A DNA stretch of 64,000 nt from Dallia pectoralis (taxonomy: Eukaryota > Chordata > Actinopteri > Esociformes > Umbridae), in the NCBI GenBank assembly GCA_029465975.1, contig CM055757.1, positions 5,979,451-6,043,450 of the forward strand, written 5' to 3'. Below are positions 11,566 to 23,202 of this stretch, piece after piece. The notes beneath the pieces were generated by a model. It saw nothing but the letters and a program-made list of their open reading frames with translations, did no database searches and was not told the DNA's origin. The position numbers and the translations under genes are program-made. The number at the start of each line of letters is the position of its first letter. Positions within the stretch are counted from its first letter, which is position 1.

Positions 11566-11720
11566 CCTGTTCATTCCATCTGTACTTGGTCCTTTTTGGA
11601 ATCCTTACACCTGGTTGCTCGAGTTTAAAGCGTAGTTTATGGCGACTGAAACATGCTGAAATATCTCCGGTTCAACATATGATATTTTGCTCGCGCGCAG
11701 GTAACAGGAAGTGACGTCGG
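11566..11720 (-). promoter_or_regulatory. Possible promoter and first exon of the small minus-strand unit
   Basis: On the minus strand, GACGTCACTTCCTG (an ATF/CREB-type half palindrome next to an ETS-type core) at about 11707-11720 lies just upstream of a possible first exon that ends in a good donor, CAG/GTGAGT, at about 11566. The local pair is typical of small housekeeping promoters. Evidence is motif-level only. Confidence 0.25.
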
Positions 11721-12330
11721 TAATCAGCTCCGCCTCCATCCGTCTTCTTCTGATGCTTCATTGGACATTTTTCTCAGTTAACGCATGTAAAATATGTTCA
11801 AATATGTGTTAATGTCCTGTCTGTCCGGGGCTTTTATTCATATCTGACTTATAAATGTTCCTCACAATACATACAGCAAAGGCGGAATTAGACATTTTTA
11901 TTAATACTCCAATTGATTATTATTAGTATAGTATATGAATATAGGGCTCCAAAATATTCGGTACTAATTATGATTCCAGCTTCAGTAACAAAAAAGATTC
12001 AATGTGCAATGCATTTCATAGACATGAGTATTAGAATATACAAGATGGATCTAAAAAAATTACTTGTAATCTACTTAAAAAATATTTTGACTGTTTTTGC
12101 TGTATAATAAAAGAAAACGTACATCTCCAGAAGAAATGTGAAAAAATGCTCTGCAGAACAGGGACCTCCTCCCTGTCAATCACTACCAATGGATGACAGC
12201 ACACAGCATCTGCCACGCTGAGGGATGGAAATATCCTGGCCTGAACTCCAGCCTTTAAAACAAAATGAATTGACAAAGCACTCTATCCACCTGATGGATC
12301 ACCAAGGCCCAAGGAACCTAAAAATAGAAA
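11721..12330. other. AT-rich intronic sequence, no gene seen
   Basis: No exon, repeat or element recognised. Confidence 0.5.
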
Positions 12331-12418
12331 AGGCGTGTGTGTGTGTGTGTGGTGGTAGCTGCAGTCCTGGCCAGACGTATTGGGGGTTGGGTGTGTGTGT
12401 GTGTGTGTGTGTATGAGA
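12331..12418. repeat. Two (GT)n microsatellite tracts
   Basis: Runs of TG dinucleotides at about 12333-12353 and 12388-12413, separated by about 35 bases of mixed sequence. Confidence 0.93.
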
Positions 12419-12699
12419 TGTGGGCAGAGAGACAGAGCAGGGCTCGTGAAAGTGACGGACTATCAGTCATGTAGGCCAATCTTCCGAAAGTATTCGTCAT
12501 TGACAGAGGTCCACGAGTTCTCTCGCTCCCTCGGCTCGTTTCGGGGGAAAGAAGAGTCAGACCATTTCACATTCCACCGTCGTTTTTCAATCTACCTGTG
12601 AGATAAGGGCCCCAGCGCCTGATGAATCAATAAGGTCCGCGGCGCTGGCGGAGAGGGGCTCAACAAGAAAAAGAGGCCAGGAGTGTCCAGTCCAATGAC

Positions 12700-13015
12700 A
12701 AGGACAGAGAGAGAGAGAGAGAGAGTGAGAGTGAGAGAGATGGAGAGAGGGGGAGAGAGATGGACGGAGAGAGGGAGAGAGAGGGAGAGAGGGAGGGAGA
12801 TGGACAGAGAGAGGGAGAGATGGAGAGAGAGACAGTCTGAGACAGGGAGCTAGATGGAGAGGTAGGGAACTAGAGGGGGAGAGGGAGGGAGAGAGACGGA
12901 CAGAGAGTGAGGGAGACGGAGAGAGAGAGAGAGACGGACGGAGGGAGAGAGGGAGTGAGAGATGGAGAGAGAGACGGACGTAGAGAGAGAGAGAGAGGGA
13001 GGGAGATGGAGAGAT
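12700..13015. repeat. GA-rich imperfect microsatellite
   Basis: GAGAGAGAGG, GGGAGAGA, GATGGAGAG and GACGGAGAG units on the plus strand. The Ser/Leu/Pro-rich open frames on the opposite strand come from the repeat. Confidence 0.9.
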
Positions 13016-13873
13016 ACAGCATGTAGCTGTGTTTGGAAGATGAAACCCACGCTTGTTTTGGGGACTTTAACTCCACATAGCTGCTAATCTTGTTGGAAAG
13101 CTAGATTGTGAGTGTAAGAATGCTCATTCAAAGTACTTTCACTGCATGTCATGACTAAATTAGAATGATGCTGGCAAAAAAAAACACAAAAAAACACACC
13201 AGCCATTAGTTAGAACAGTATGTTTACCTGGGGTTTCGTGGGTCACCCGGTCAATGCTGCAGGCAGAGGGGAGGCGAAACTGGATTCCTGAAACAAGCCA
13301 GCCAATTAAATTCAACCTGCTGGTCGCATCTGCCAAGTGGTGAGAAACTACAGAAATCCCATCAAGCCCTTAAGGGAAACAGATGTACCCAGACAACAGA
13401 TAGGAGGATAACAGAAGGTAATGTATCCAATTGAGCACTTTAGTTAGACAGTTAGAGGCACAAGCCGCGCAACTTCTTCCTGTAACAGCAACGTCTTGTC
13501 AAGCAGTGGAAAGGTGAGGATGAGGTTTAGTGTCCATCGATCGATGAGAATATGCACTCAGAACTTAAAGCTCTGGGGCCTCATTACAAAAAAAGATCCT
13601 AACTGCTTGTCCTATCTTAACTTAAGTTTCAAATATAGGGTTTTCCCTATCTTGCTATTACAGAAACAGTTCCTAAACGCATGACTGTGTCCTATCCTAA
13701 ATTAGACCTTATATTTTATCTTAATTTAAGAAATCCTTACTGGTACTTAAGACTTGATTTTTCAATCGGCACTCGTCCACTAATGCCTGTATTTTTTATT
13801 AGAACGTTCACGAGACCGGTTGTATGACTAGAATTTTATTTTCAACCGCTGTTGTAACTGAATAGAAACAGAG

Positions 13874-14228
13874 ATGGAGAAAACAAGACGTGCGTTAAAC
13901 TTTAGCCACGATGAAGCCGAAGCTTTAATAATGTCTGTGGACGAGAGAAAACCATGTCTTTTTGGGAAGTTTCCCTCTTCGTTATCCGCCAGAGATAAAG
14001 ATTATTCGTGGCAAGAAGTGGCGGACGCAGTAACGGCGGTTTGCAGAGTTGTGAGGACCGTGGACGCCGTTAAAAAAAAGTGGACATCCATCGCAAGCGA
14101 GGCCAAGAAGAGGGGAGCTTTATTTCAAAAGGAGAAAGGCAAGACTGGCGGAGGCCAGTTACAAATTAAACCATTGACTGTCCACGAAGAAAAGATCCTT
14201 GCAGTGATGGGAAAGGTTTACACCGAAG
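13874..14228 (+). CDS. Harbinger Myb/SANT-like DNA-binding protein, first exon
   Basis: Starts MEKTRRALNFSHDEAEALIM. It contains the Trp-rich, Lys-rich Myb/SANT-like trihelix pattern, with W in DYSWQEVADAV at about residues 55-64 and VDAVKKKWTSIASEAKKR at about residues 74-91. This protein normally partners the transposase by binding the element's ends and bringing the transposase into the nucleus. A donor, ACCGAAG/GTAAGC, ends the exon at 14228; read without splicing, the frame continues only to 14296. No second exon was identified with confidence. The start is the first ATG after the subterminal repeats. Confidence 0.75.
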
Positions 14229-14556
14229 GTAAGCTAACATGGGCATTCCGGGATGAAACTGTTAACCGACGTCAGTGGTTGTTACATTGTAGCTAGCTGA
14301 CAACAGAGAACAATGTAGAAAACAATCATGGCCTCTCCATCTACAATAACAATAATTATTATTTGTACCAGTTAGTAGTACTTTCAGAGAATATCTTATC
14401 TGAAATAATTTGTGTAATCTTAGGGCTATACCTAGTTTACTTGCTCTGACTCATTAGCTTAATTACTTAAATGTATAGGACACTAGGCCTACATAAGATT
14501 TTCACCTCTTTTTAAATTAAGACAAGATAAGAACCGATGTATCAGCAGTGTTTGCC

Positions 14557-14749
14557 TCACCTTCCTTTCCAGATACCATAAAGCCTCTCCTGTCTGCTAC
14601 GACACTTCTTATGAGCCACATTATATTTTCGCTCTGGCTCTGTCTGCTCATTAGTTATAGGTGTCATCAAATAGGGTTTCAGAGGGTATCCTGAATCCCC
14701 TAAGAGCCAGCCACTTGCTCTACCCTGACTTAGGCAAGGGTTGATATCA
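14557..14749 (-). CDS. Harbinger transposase, later exon (GDSGYPL motif and catalytic Glu)
   Basis: Contains GWLLGDSGYPLKPYLMTPI and ends with RQERLYGIWKG. This corresponds to the C-terminal part of HARBI1-like DDE nucleases, where the last catalytic Glu lies in an R-x-x-x-E-R-type motif. I place its start after CTGTTTACAG, giving a 139-base intron and spacing to the previous Asp motif close to that of HARBI1. An alternative acceptor at 14852 would give a 37-base intron and about 34 extra residues. The frame stops at 14557, just after a good donor (GGAAG/GTGAGG), so a short further exon is likely between 14300 and 14550 but was not resolved. Confidence 0.7.
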
Positions 14750-14888
14750 CTGTAAACAGGGTTAGACACAAAGCATTTAGTCTGGCTCTGCAAGTACAGA
14801 TGCCTGTATGCATAATGTAGCCTATGCTGTGCCCTAAGAATGCCATATAGGCTAAGCAATATTTTCCATTAGGATCTATAGGACCTAC

Positions 14889-15523
14889 CTGGTGTTAAAG
14901 ATGAATGAATCGTGAGTGGAGACAGGCCACTTTGTTATCAAATGTCGTATGACCATATTTTGGTGCCCAATGGCCTGCACATTAATGGCATGAAAGCATT
15001 TGCGGCTTACAAAAGCTGGCTCATCAGGTCCACTAGGTGCTTTGATTGGGAATAGCGAACCATCAACAAGCCCAATTACTCCAGGCATGCCGCTTTGTCT
15101 GAAAAACTCCTCCTTGATTTGTAGGACTTCTTCTCCTTGTGGAAAATGTATATATTGTGGCGCCAGAGCACAAATAGCTTGGGTGACCTCTGTAAGGTTG
15201 CGTGAGATGGAAGGTTGTGATGTTAAAGACAGGCCTGCAACCTCAGTCTGGAAGTCACCCTTAGCAAAAAATCGAAGCGCATTTGTAACTTGTATGACCA
15301 CTGGCAGAGCCCCATGCCTCCTTGTAGGCCTCTCCAGAGCCGGACGTAACATGCCAATCAAATTCAATATGAATTGTCTTGGCATTCGGTAAATACTAAT
15401 CAACACATTGTCTGGAAAATGCAATGTGTCATCATGCGGTTTTTGTAGCCTTTCTATCATTATATTTCTGTGTTCCTCTTCATTTTCGTTGTCAAACAGT
15501 CCTAACAACAGTTGTACCGCCAT
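14889..15523 (-). CDS. Harbinger transposase, main exon
   Basis: Starts MAVQLLLGLFDNENEEEHRN near the right end of the element. It includes a helix-rich N-terminal region (VTNALRFFAKGDFQTEVAGL and SQPSISR, a recognition-helix-like part) and the first catalytic Asp in VIGLVDGSLFPIKAP. Near the end, PVSTHDSFIFN should hold the second Asp. It ends at a donor, AACACCAG/GTAGG. It is a DDE-type nuclease that would cut and paste the element. No frameshift or internal stop is visible, so it may encode an intact protein. Confidence 0.85.
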
Positions 15524-15764
15524 TTTTGGCAGTTATTTTGAATTTAGGACAAGATCTTTGCCATCCTAACTTAGGAATCCTACCATAGGATATTCTACAG
15601 TTAGGATGGTTCTGTAATAGCTAAATTTCTATCCTAAGATAAGATAGGATTTCTTCCTAAATGCAGTTAGGAAACATGTTTCTGTAATGCCAAAAATCCT
15701 AAATGTCCTCCTAAACTACGATAAGATAGGATTTCAGACTTAGGAAGTTTCTGTAATGAGGCCC

Positions 15765-17334
15765 CTGGTCTAATAGTTAGCTCATTAAAAGTCTGGTTCC
15801 GCTCCCCAAAACGTATCGACACGATTGTACTTTTAACTGGCAATAGCATTTGCAAAATCCCAAACCTTTTGAAATAGCGCACGTTCTCATTGCCTCATCG
15901 TGTTGCCCCGGTTCACCTCCTGTAACAGGACCATCACATGGGTGGCATGATGCGGAAAATGAAATCACTCACAGCGCTTACGATGAGTCACGTGCACGTC
16001 ACTATCAGGCTATAGAAGCGGAAAACATTGGTGACGGGTTGCGCATCCCTGTCAGAGAACCAACAGGATGGCGAAACGCAAAGAGCAAATCTGACAGTTG
16101 AGAAGGCCTAAAAAGGAAATAATGAACGGTGGCGATCCTATTGACACGAACGCCGGGTAGTTAGAGGTACGGGGTTGACAAGCGCTCCTCACTGGGTCAG
16201 CTCATATAAATAACCCCTCACGCTGCAGAGCACTTTATAGTGATCGCTAAGCAACGATGAAGATTCATTCAAGGCGATGACGATGGAAGAGGGGTGTCTT
16301 TTGGCATTTCTAACTCAACAGTAAACGCTCAGTAACAGTAATAAATATCCCTGAAAGACATGTAAGAAATTCCGCGTTACGAATTCGGATACCGTGGAAT
16401 TAACATGTAATAACATTTGTACAGTGGTCTACACATATGTCTATGTCTGTACAATCCTTTCTAATTAGAAACCCACAGCTGGGGAGAACATGTGATGCGT
16501 AATCCAGTAGAAGGAAATAATAATATGGCTATATCATTTTATAATGCCCTTTTGCAAACCTTGTCACATACAGCCACGTTAGCAGTCTTTCTTAAACTTA
16601 AAATAAGGAATTGAATCCACCGTCTCGCCACAGTCATCATCTCAAATTGTCAACGTTTACTGCTATACGAATCACATACATTTCCTAGCAAAGCTTTGTT
16701 TTTTTGTACACTTTATTATGGCCCCAAATGTACAATGGGACAATTTATACAGAGCTTCTTAATGAAGGCAGTACCAATGTCCTTCAAGTTTCATCAGACT
16801 GGTGTCCTACTGTTGGCAGAGATATCCTCATCTGTTTCATCTGTCTCCGGGGTCTGGTCCCCAACAAGCGAAATATCTGCCCCGAACAGACCCAGCTGAG
16901 CTGGTGCCAGAACAACGAGTCCACAGTATCACCAGAACCATGGGATAACATTGCTGTGGTCCAGTCTCTACGGTAATAAATGTCACCCGCGGTTCTTAGA
17001 CAGACTATCGTCATTCATCGACCCTTTATACAACAAAGAACATTCACATTGGATACTCATGGGTACTGGCTGTTACCGGAACATTCTCAGTGTTTGGTTT
17101 CCTGAGTGTGAGGAGAACCCATGACAGGTACGCACAGTAACATCCCCCCCTGTGGCAGACAGACAGACAGACAGGACCTCCATGTCATCGCTACAGTACC
17201 TGGGGATGAATCCGGTTGACATTGACAAGGAAACAGATGTCTTACTGCTGTCGGGTGTTTTAAATCTATTGATGTATTGGTGTTGGACGGAACTGTATAA
17301 ACAGACCGAAGCAAGGAGTGGTTATAGTGCAAGT

Positions 17335-17371
<37 letters not shown>

Positions 17372-17509
17372 CACTTTCCTTTCGTATCCCATGTAAATGT
17401 AAGGTTATTTTGAGCTTGAAGTAAAGAATATGGATAGAATTAGGGCTGTGGTTACAATTAATATTAGTGGATCGGATTAAGTTTAGAGGATGATTTTACA
17501 ATAAGCATT
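15765..17509. other. Intronic sequence, no gene seen
   Basis: Single-copy sequence to the right of the transposon. It holds a (GT)n run at about 17339-17369. The short open frames at 15667-16101 and 16696-17014 overlap on both strands and have no recognisable domain. Confidence 0.5.
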
Positions 17510-17988
17510 AGTGTTGTAGGGTTGTGTAAGGGTTGTGGTCTGGTCAGGGCTAAAGTTACAGTAAGGGTTGCGGTCTGGTCAGGGCTAAAGTTACAGTAAG
17601 GGTTGCGGTCTGGTCAGGGCTAAAGATACAGTAAGGGTTGTGGTCTGGTCAGGGCTAAAGTTACAGTAAGGGTTGCGGTCTGGTCAGGGCTAAAGATACA
17701 GTAAGGGTTGCAGTCTGGTCAGGGCTAAAGTTACAGTAAGGGTTGCGGTCTGGTCAGGGCTAGTTACAGTAAAGATTGCGGTCTGGTCAGGGCTAAAGTT
17801 ACAGTAAGGGTTGTGGTCTGGTCAGGGCTAAAGTTACAGTAAAGGTTTCGGTCTGGTCAGGGCCAAAGTTACAGTAAAGGTTGCGGTCTGGTCAGGGCTA
17901 AAGTTACAGTAAGGGTTGCGGTCTGGTCAGGGCCAAAGTTACAGTAAAGGTTGCGGTCTGGTTAGGGCTAAAGATACAGTAAGGGTGA
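17510..17988. repeat. 35-bp minisatellite, about 13 copies
   Basis: The unit contains GGGTTGCGGTCTGGTCAGGG and then CTAAAGTTACAGTAA. Copies vary at a few positions (TGTGG, AAAGATACA, GGCCAAAG). A TG-rich tract follows at about 18005-18085. Confidence 0.95.
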
Positions 17989-18827
17989 AATAAATGCATG
18001 CGTGAGTGTAAGTGTGTGTGTTGGCCTGTGAGAGTGTGTGTGTGTGCGCGTGTGTGCGCGCGCATGTGTGTGTGTGTGTGTTTAACTGTATGAGTGTACA
18101 CATGCATGTAAAGAACAAAACACTATTCCCAACAGCCTCCGCGTATTTCTGTTCCATCTGATTGTGCGAACAATGTCATTTCCCCAAGGTTCATGTTTGT
18201 TCCTGTGCGCTAAAATCCAACAGCTCATTTGATTTACAGCCAGTCTTTGGGATTTATAGTTATACGATAACTGCAAAGATTTTCATCGCTCCATTTCGGA
18301 GAGACCTTTAACATGAAACAAGATCCGCGCGTGAAAGGAAATATGTGTACCCACAGAAAAACAATATATCTGTAGTCACTGGCAATGATTGTCAACACCC
18401 CATATGCATCCATTGGGTTCACCTGCACTGAGTCTTTGGTGAAATATCCGTTATATATCATTTATGACAGGCTATTCGATTGAAAAGCACAACATTACTA
18501 AAGATCCTCATCACGAACAGAAATTTAATACCGTCTCATTAGCAGCAGTTCGGACTGCTTTGGTCCTTCAAAAGTTGAAGCCAAGTGCATTCCCACTGTT
18601 TCACACAGTCAGCATTCACCTTCTGGAAGTCTTCATCACATTCTCCTCGTATTGGCTCATGTCAATAGTCCTCGCCAGTTGTTCTAATCATTATAAAATG
18701 TTCTTCACGTGGCACCGATACCCCAGAATAATCAAAACATCAAAACAAGTGTTTGTGATCCTACTGTGCTATTCATACGTTCATTGTGACATTCTTCTCC
18801 CGCTGACATTGTGGAAACAGCACATTT
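17989..18827. other. TG-rich tract and downstream flank of the long exon
   Basis: TG/CG dinucleotide-rich at about 18005-18085. On the minus strand this is the 3' side of the long exon that ends at 18828. An ATTAAA hexamer (TTTAAT on the plus strand at 18524-18529) lies about 300 bases past the stop and could be a polyadenylation signal. Confidence 0.4.
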
Positions 18828-21139
18828 TCAGAGCGTGAGAGACATATATGTGATCTCTGCACTGTTGTACTCATATCTCCCACTCCAGAGCTCCACACTA
18901 GAACTTCTTTTCATGGACCGCGGTTCCCACTGGGGCATCTTTTGTTGCCACCTGTCCCACAGAAAGGTCTGGTCACAGTGAGATGTCCCGGGGGCTTTCT
19001 TGCCCTCTTGAGGTCCGGTCTCCTCGCAGGCATCCTCGCTCGAAGGATCTGTAGCTCCTCCTGCGGCATCCTCTGACTCAACGGGGGCCACCCCGAATGG
19101 GGGAAAGGTGAAGCTAGCTGGGTCGGGTATAAGCGGTTCTGGGTGGGACGTTGTGGATGGAGTGCCCAGTCTAAGTGACACCGGACCAGGCGAATGTAAA
19201 GTAACCGGGTACAACTGGGTTTCTGTGTCTTTCGTAAACGCACTAGTTAGGTCATCAGTTGTATGACCTAGCTGGTAGTCTATAGCTGGGTCCTCACACA
19301 TTAGTTCCATTAGGTAAGTTGACTCATGGTCCAGACTGGGGGGGCTTAGAGAAACTGGGTCTGGTGGTGTGTACATAGCGACTGGGCTTAAATCCGATGA
19401 ACTTACACTACCTGTCTCCAGAGGTTCCGGGGGATCCAAGAAGACAGAGTCCAGATCGGATTCATCTGATGAATTGAAGATGGTTAAGTCCAAATGGACC
19501 ACAAATGGATCAGATGGGCACTCGGTGGCCTGATCGGCTGGTTCTGGACAAGGCGGCCATTCTGGCTCCAAAAGCTCATCAAATTCATCAAATGAGTCAA
19601 CAGTGACTGGATACGCGTGCACTACAATTCCTGATTGGAATACGACCGTGTTTATCGGGATCGGATCTGGAAGATCTGGAAGATCTGGAAGGCAGGCAGT
19701 GGCTAAGTCCTGTGGTTCCTGATCAGATGGGGACAGGCGCACATCCACTAGATTTAAATCGGTTGGGCTCTCTGGCGTAATGATCACAGTTGGGCAAATG
19801 GTGTCTGACTCTTGATCCAGTTGTTCGAATGAGCACTTATTGGTGGAGGGCAATGATCGAAAGCCAGAGAAGGCGTCAGCAGAAAACGGAGGTTCTATCT
19901 CTGGCGCCGATGAAACGATGAAGCCCAGATCAAACGTTTCAGGACCAGACAGACAAACGGAGGCTGGGTCTGGAGAAGCCACAGATTCAGCATCTGACGG
20001 GGACGAGTCAGCGTCTGACTCTTGTGGTGGAGAGACGGTGACTACGGGAAGTGTATATGATAGGTACGTCATACTCGGTTCTTGCACATTCCGTTTGACA
20101 TTAGTTGAATGGATCGATTCTGCATCTGTAACTGTGTAAGGCTTGTCTGTGTCTTTCGAGGCGACATTGTCGTCATCTCTGGATCTATCTTTTGAATTGT
20201 CTTTATCTACACGGTACACATTTGCTGTGGCTATAGACGCTGGATCTGGGGAGCACGGGGTCCATGGGTACGAACGCAGTAAACCCTGTGGGTTCTCAAC
20301 TGCTGGGTCGACTTTCGTTCGACCCAAACCTATTGGGTAAGGATGGCTCACAGTGTTCTGTCCGAGTGGTTCTGATGTGACCACAATGGAGGATGAGTCT
20401 ACGGGAAATGGTTCCGTTTGGACCACGGGGACTGGGTCCAAGATCACTTGATCGAGAGTGATGGGGATAGATCCTTCCACGAACATAGATGCCGGGCGCC
20501 TCAGAATGGCTGGGTCCATTGAGATCTGTTTAGGAAGACGACGTCTAACGACAGCCTGCTTGATCGGAGCCTCGCTCTCCTCCGGACAGTTGACCGCTAC
20601 GTCTGCCGTGCTCTGTCTCACCAGAACCTTGCTCCGGGCCTGAGTCCCGACGGACACCTGCACCACTTTGGCCCGTTTCCCTGTGTCCCCCGTTCCCCCG
20701 GCAGCCCCGGGCTGAGGAGACCAGGTATTGTAGTGCTTCGCGAAGGTGTTGAAGTTACTGTTGAAAGCCCTGAGCTCAGTGCACAGGTCCCTCCTGAGGT
20801 CGGACAGCTCACGACGCATGGCTGACACTTCTTCTTTCCACTGCATGCTGATGGCTGCAGCTAGATGGGCCGACTCCTTGATACTGGCCTGGATGGCTTT
20901 GGGCGACGGCCTCTCCGGGGACTGGGGGATAGTTTTAGGAGGCCTGAACAGGCTAGGCACAACCGGGGGCCCGGACTCGGGTTCGGCCGTGGCACCGATA
21001 CTGTCTTGGCGGTAAGGCCAGTCCCTTCTGATTGGGCAGCCTAGATCGTCATGGGCCAATGGGACCGTGTCCGCCACATCTCGACGTACACTGGCATAGT
21101 ACGCAGGTAAGCTAGTGGCTTCCTGTTTGTGTTTTCCTT
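18828..21139 (-). CDS. Long last exon of unknown product, inside and in phase with DLGAP2
   Basis: A 2312-base exon beginning after TTTGTCTTCCAG (acceptor at 21140-21141), with 769 open codons and a stop. It has no ATG before about residue 98, so it must be spliced to an upstream exon. It enters with two bases (AA), so any donor leaving one base fits; the DLGAP2 exon at 23202-22983 does (G/AA gives Glu). Residues 1-50 read GKHKQEATSLPAYYASVRRD and onward, Pro/Arg-rich. Residues 98-132 are Leu/Arg/Glu-rich with a likely coiled coil around MRRELSDLRRDLCTELRAF. A QVSVGTQ motif lies near residue 160. The remaining 550 or so residues are acidic and rich in Ser, Pro and Asp, probably disordered, ending SAEITYMSLTL. 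I recognise no family. The length, lack of repeats and intact frame argue for a real protein. Confidence 0.8.
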
Positions 21140-22982
21140 CTGGAAGACAAACGTAAATATGTGTAGTATGTCATCAGACCACAGGTGTGAACAGCTGGAG
21201 AGAATGTGCCAATGTAGCCACAGAGCACAAACAAGTCATGCAGTTATTACTTGAAGAAATGTGAGTCAAAATAAAACTTCATTGGCCTTGACCAGCGGCG
21301 TGGGAAAAAATATTTATTACAGGCCTTTTGGATCATACATTTTTGTAATCGATATTAGACTAAATGTTAGTCCTATTTTGACTCAAAGTTCGAATTACAG
21401 TTTACACTGCCTTCTCAATCTTAAATGAACCCGTTTCATGCATGCTTCGCGTCTTTTCACCGCACAAAGACAGTCCCGAGAACACATGACAACATACAGT
21501 GCGCATGTGCTTCGAGTCGTTCTTTGTGCAAGGTCTCCAAAACGTTTCGGCAGATTGACCACATATGACACAGCCAGGTGTAGCTTTGTGCGCGCTGAAA
21601 AGAAGCGAAGATGAGCAAAGCGTCCCCACCTGTCTCAGGCAGTACAGTATGAACCCTATTGAACACTGTGAGGTCCGGCATGTTCCATCTATCTGAGGTC
21701 AGAAGGCGGAACCAATTGCCCAAAGACTCCTGACATCAGACACACCTCACCATCCACGCCATGGGTTACTTCGAAATTGCAATTACAAACGCAAAGAGGA
21801 TGTTTAAGTTCGTTGAGAAAGCAGTGTAAATAACTGTGAAAATCACAATTCTCCAGTTGGCCACACCTCTCCTGTTGGCCACACCTTCTCTCCAGTTGGC
21901 CACGCCTTGACCCTCCCTGATATCATTAGTATGCTGTTAAGTCCACAGAATGGGTGTCATTACTATGTTGTAGAACTTTTCTCTGTCAGGACTTGTTCTT
22001 CACGTCTTTCCCAGATGGTTGTTGGTTTTTGCCGACACCGTAATGGGCAACAGTGTCATTGCCTCTAAGTGAACTCACAGAACCATTTGCAAAGATGCCC
22101 AGCGTCACATTGGACGCCTAATTAATTCCACGTGAAAACAATATACAACTTGTCTCATTGTAACCTCGATTTTATCGACCAGTGGAGCGATGACTCGCCG
22201 AGCGGGAAAACCTGAACCTTGGGAAACGGAAGTGGAAAATCTGTGGAAGAGAAACTCAAAAGCCGTTTCTGTGGCAACAAGGTGTGTGCAGTGTGTCACC
22301 GTGAGGTCTGTGAGTACCCGGTTAGATGAAGCTGTATTAAAACCATTCGGACACGAAGACTCCGGAGCTGATGGACAGTTCATCTCAGCCATATTCAGCA
22401 CACCCAGAGCATCTACGGCTAATAATGAAATGAAATACCGTGCCCGATTGGGCTAGAGGCGAGCAAGTCCGTCACGTAAAAGAAAAGCGTTGTAACGAAG
22501 AACGAAAACCGATCCAGCCTACCCAACACCAGATAACGACCTTGTGATATCACGGTCACTTCATATGCCTGCTGAATCATTTCAATAGGGTTCATATCTT
22601 TACTCTCTGATATGATATGAGGAGGAATGAGGAAATGGCTGAATGACTGTATTAGAAATGCAACACAATGGATTGGCTCAAAGCGACTCACATACCATTC
22701 TCAAAATAACCGTATATCAAGGAAATAACTTAAAGAGCTTTATGCAAATGAATGAGGCCGTGTCGTTAAGAATCAAAGAGCACAGCGTCACAAATGACAC
22801 GTGTATGTCGAAAAAACGTCGTCAATCTCTCTTAATACACTGTACATTTTGCATGTGCGCTGTTAATCGATTATTTTACATTGCTACTATCAATTTGGAC
22901 GGAAGATATACTGTCATTTTAATCGACTCTTTGTAGACCACAGAACGCTGGCCGTGTTGCGTCAGTTCATGACAATATTTAC
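21140..22982. other. Intron between DLGAP2 exon and the long exon
   Basis: Mostly AT-leaning single-copy sequence. No repeat array and no further exon was recognised. Small open frames at 21402-21723 and 22105-22691 lack convincing splice sites. If the long exon belongs to a nested gene with its own promoter, a first exon could be hidden here. Confidence 0.45.
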
Positions 22983-23202
22983 CAGCGGTGGACCTGATGG
23001 TGGAGGTGACGGTGGAGGAAGACATGGAGGGTATGCAGTCGTCGTCCTGGGAGTAGCCTGCCTGGATGGCCCTCAGGTAGCTGTGGCTCCGCGTCCGGAA
23101 ACACCCAGGCAGGTCCAGGGCCTCCACGGCCTGGGATTCCACCTCGCTGAACACCGACTCGCACACCGACTCGAACTGACCGTTTATCTCGGACTCGCTC
23201 AC
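22983..23202 (-). CDS. dlgap2: DLGAP2 coding exon (third GK-binding repeat)
   Basis: A 220-base exon running from CCTCACAG/GTGAGCGAG to CCGCTG/GTAAAT. It reads VSESEINGQFESVCESVFSE, then ALDLPGCFRTRSHSYLRAIQ and AGYSQDDDCIP, ending TSTIRSTA. This is the most conserved block of the N-terminal half of DLGAP proteins; TRSHSYLRA is a R-x-x-S-Y-x-x-A repeat whose phosphorylated form binds the guanylate-kinase domain of PSD-95-type scaffolds. It starts in phase 0 and ends with one base. Both the exon at 6388 (G/CG, Ala) and the long exon at 21139 (G/AA, Glu) can follow it in frame. Confidence 0.97.

Larger units (their letters stand above)
13576..15764. mobile_element. PIF/Harbinger DNA transposon, nearly complete
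   Basis: The element is 2189 bp long, bounded by the inverted repeat GGGCCTCATTACA (left) and its complement TGTAATGAGGCCC (right). Beyond the first 13 bases the ends stay similar but imperfect. A 3-bp direct repeat, CTG, flanks both sides (13573-13575 and 15765-15767), as expected of this superfamily. The subterminal regions at both ends are full of ATCCTA/TAGGAT-type short repeats. Inside are two genes facing each other: a Myb/SANT-like protein from the left end (plus strand) and a DDE transposase from the right end (minus strand). This two-gene layout is the hallmark of PIF/Harbinger. The preserved reading frames suggest a fairly recent insertion into the DLGAP2 intron. Confidence 0.93.

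Noticed and set aside
14852..14888. 37-base intron in the Harbinger transposase
   Set aside because: It has GT-AG ends and the right phase but is shorter than normal vertebrate introns. The 139-base alternative has a better acceptor and gives spacing closer to HARBI1.
18911..19243. Second minus-strand frame inside the long exon
   Set aside because: It overlaps the 770-codon frame in another phase and is Arg/Pro-rich as expected for an off-frame reading.
19840..21015. Plus-strand open frames opposite the long exon
   Set aside because: They are antisense shadows; the minus-strand frame is far longer and has a proper acceptor and stop.
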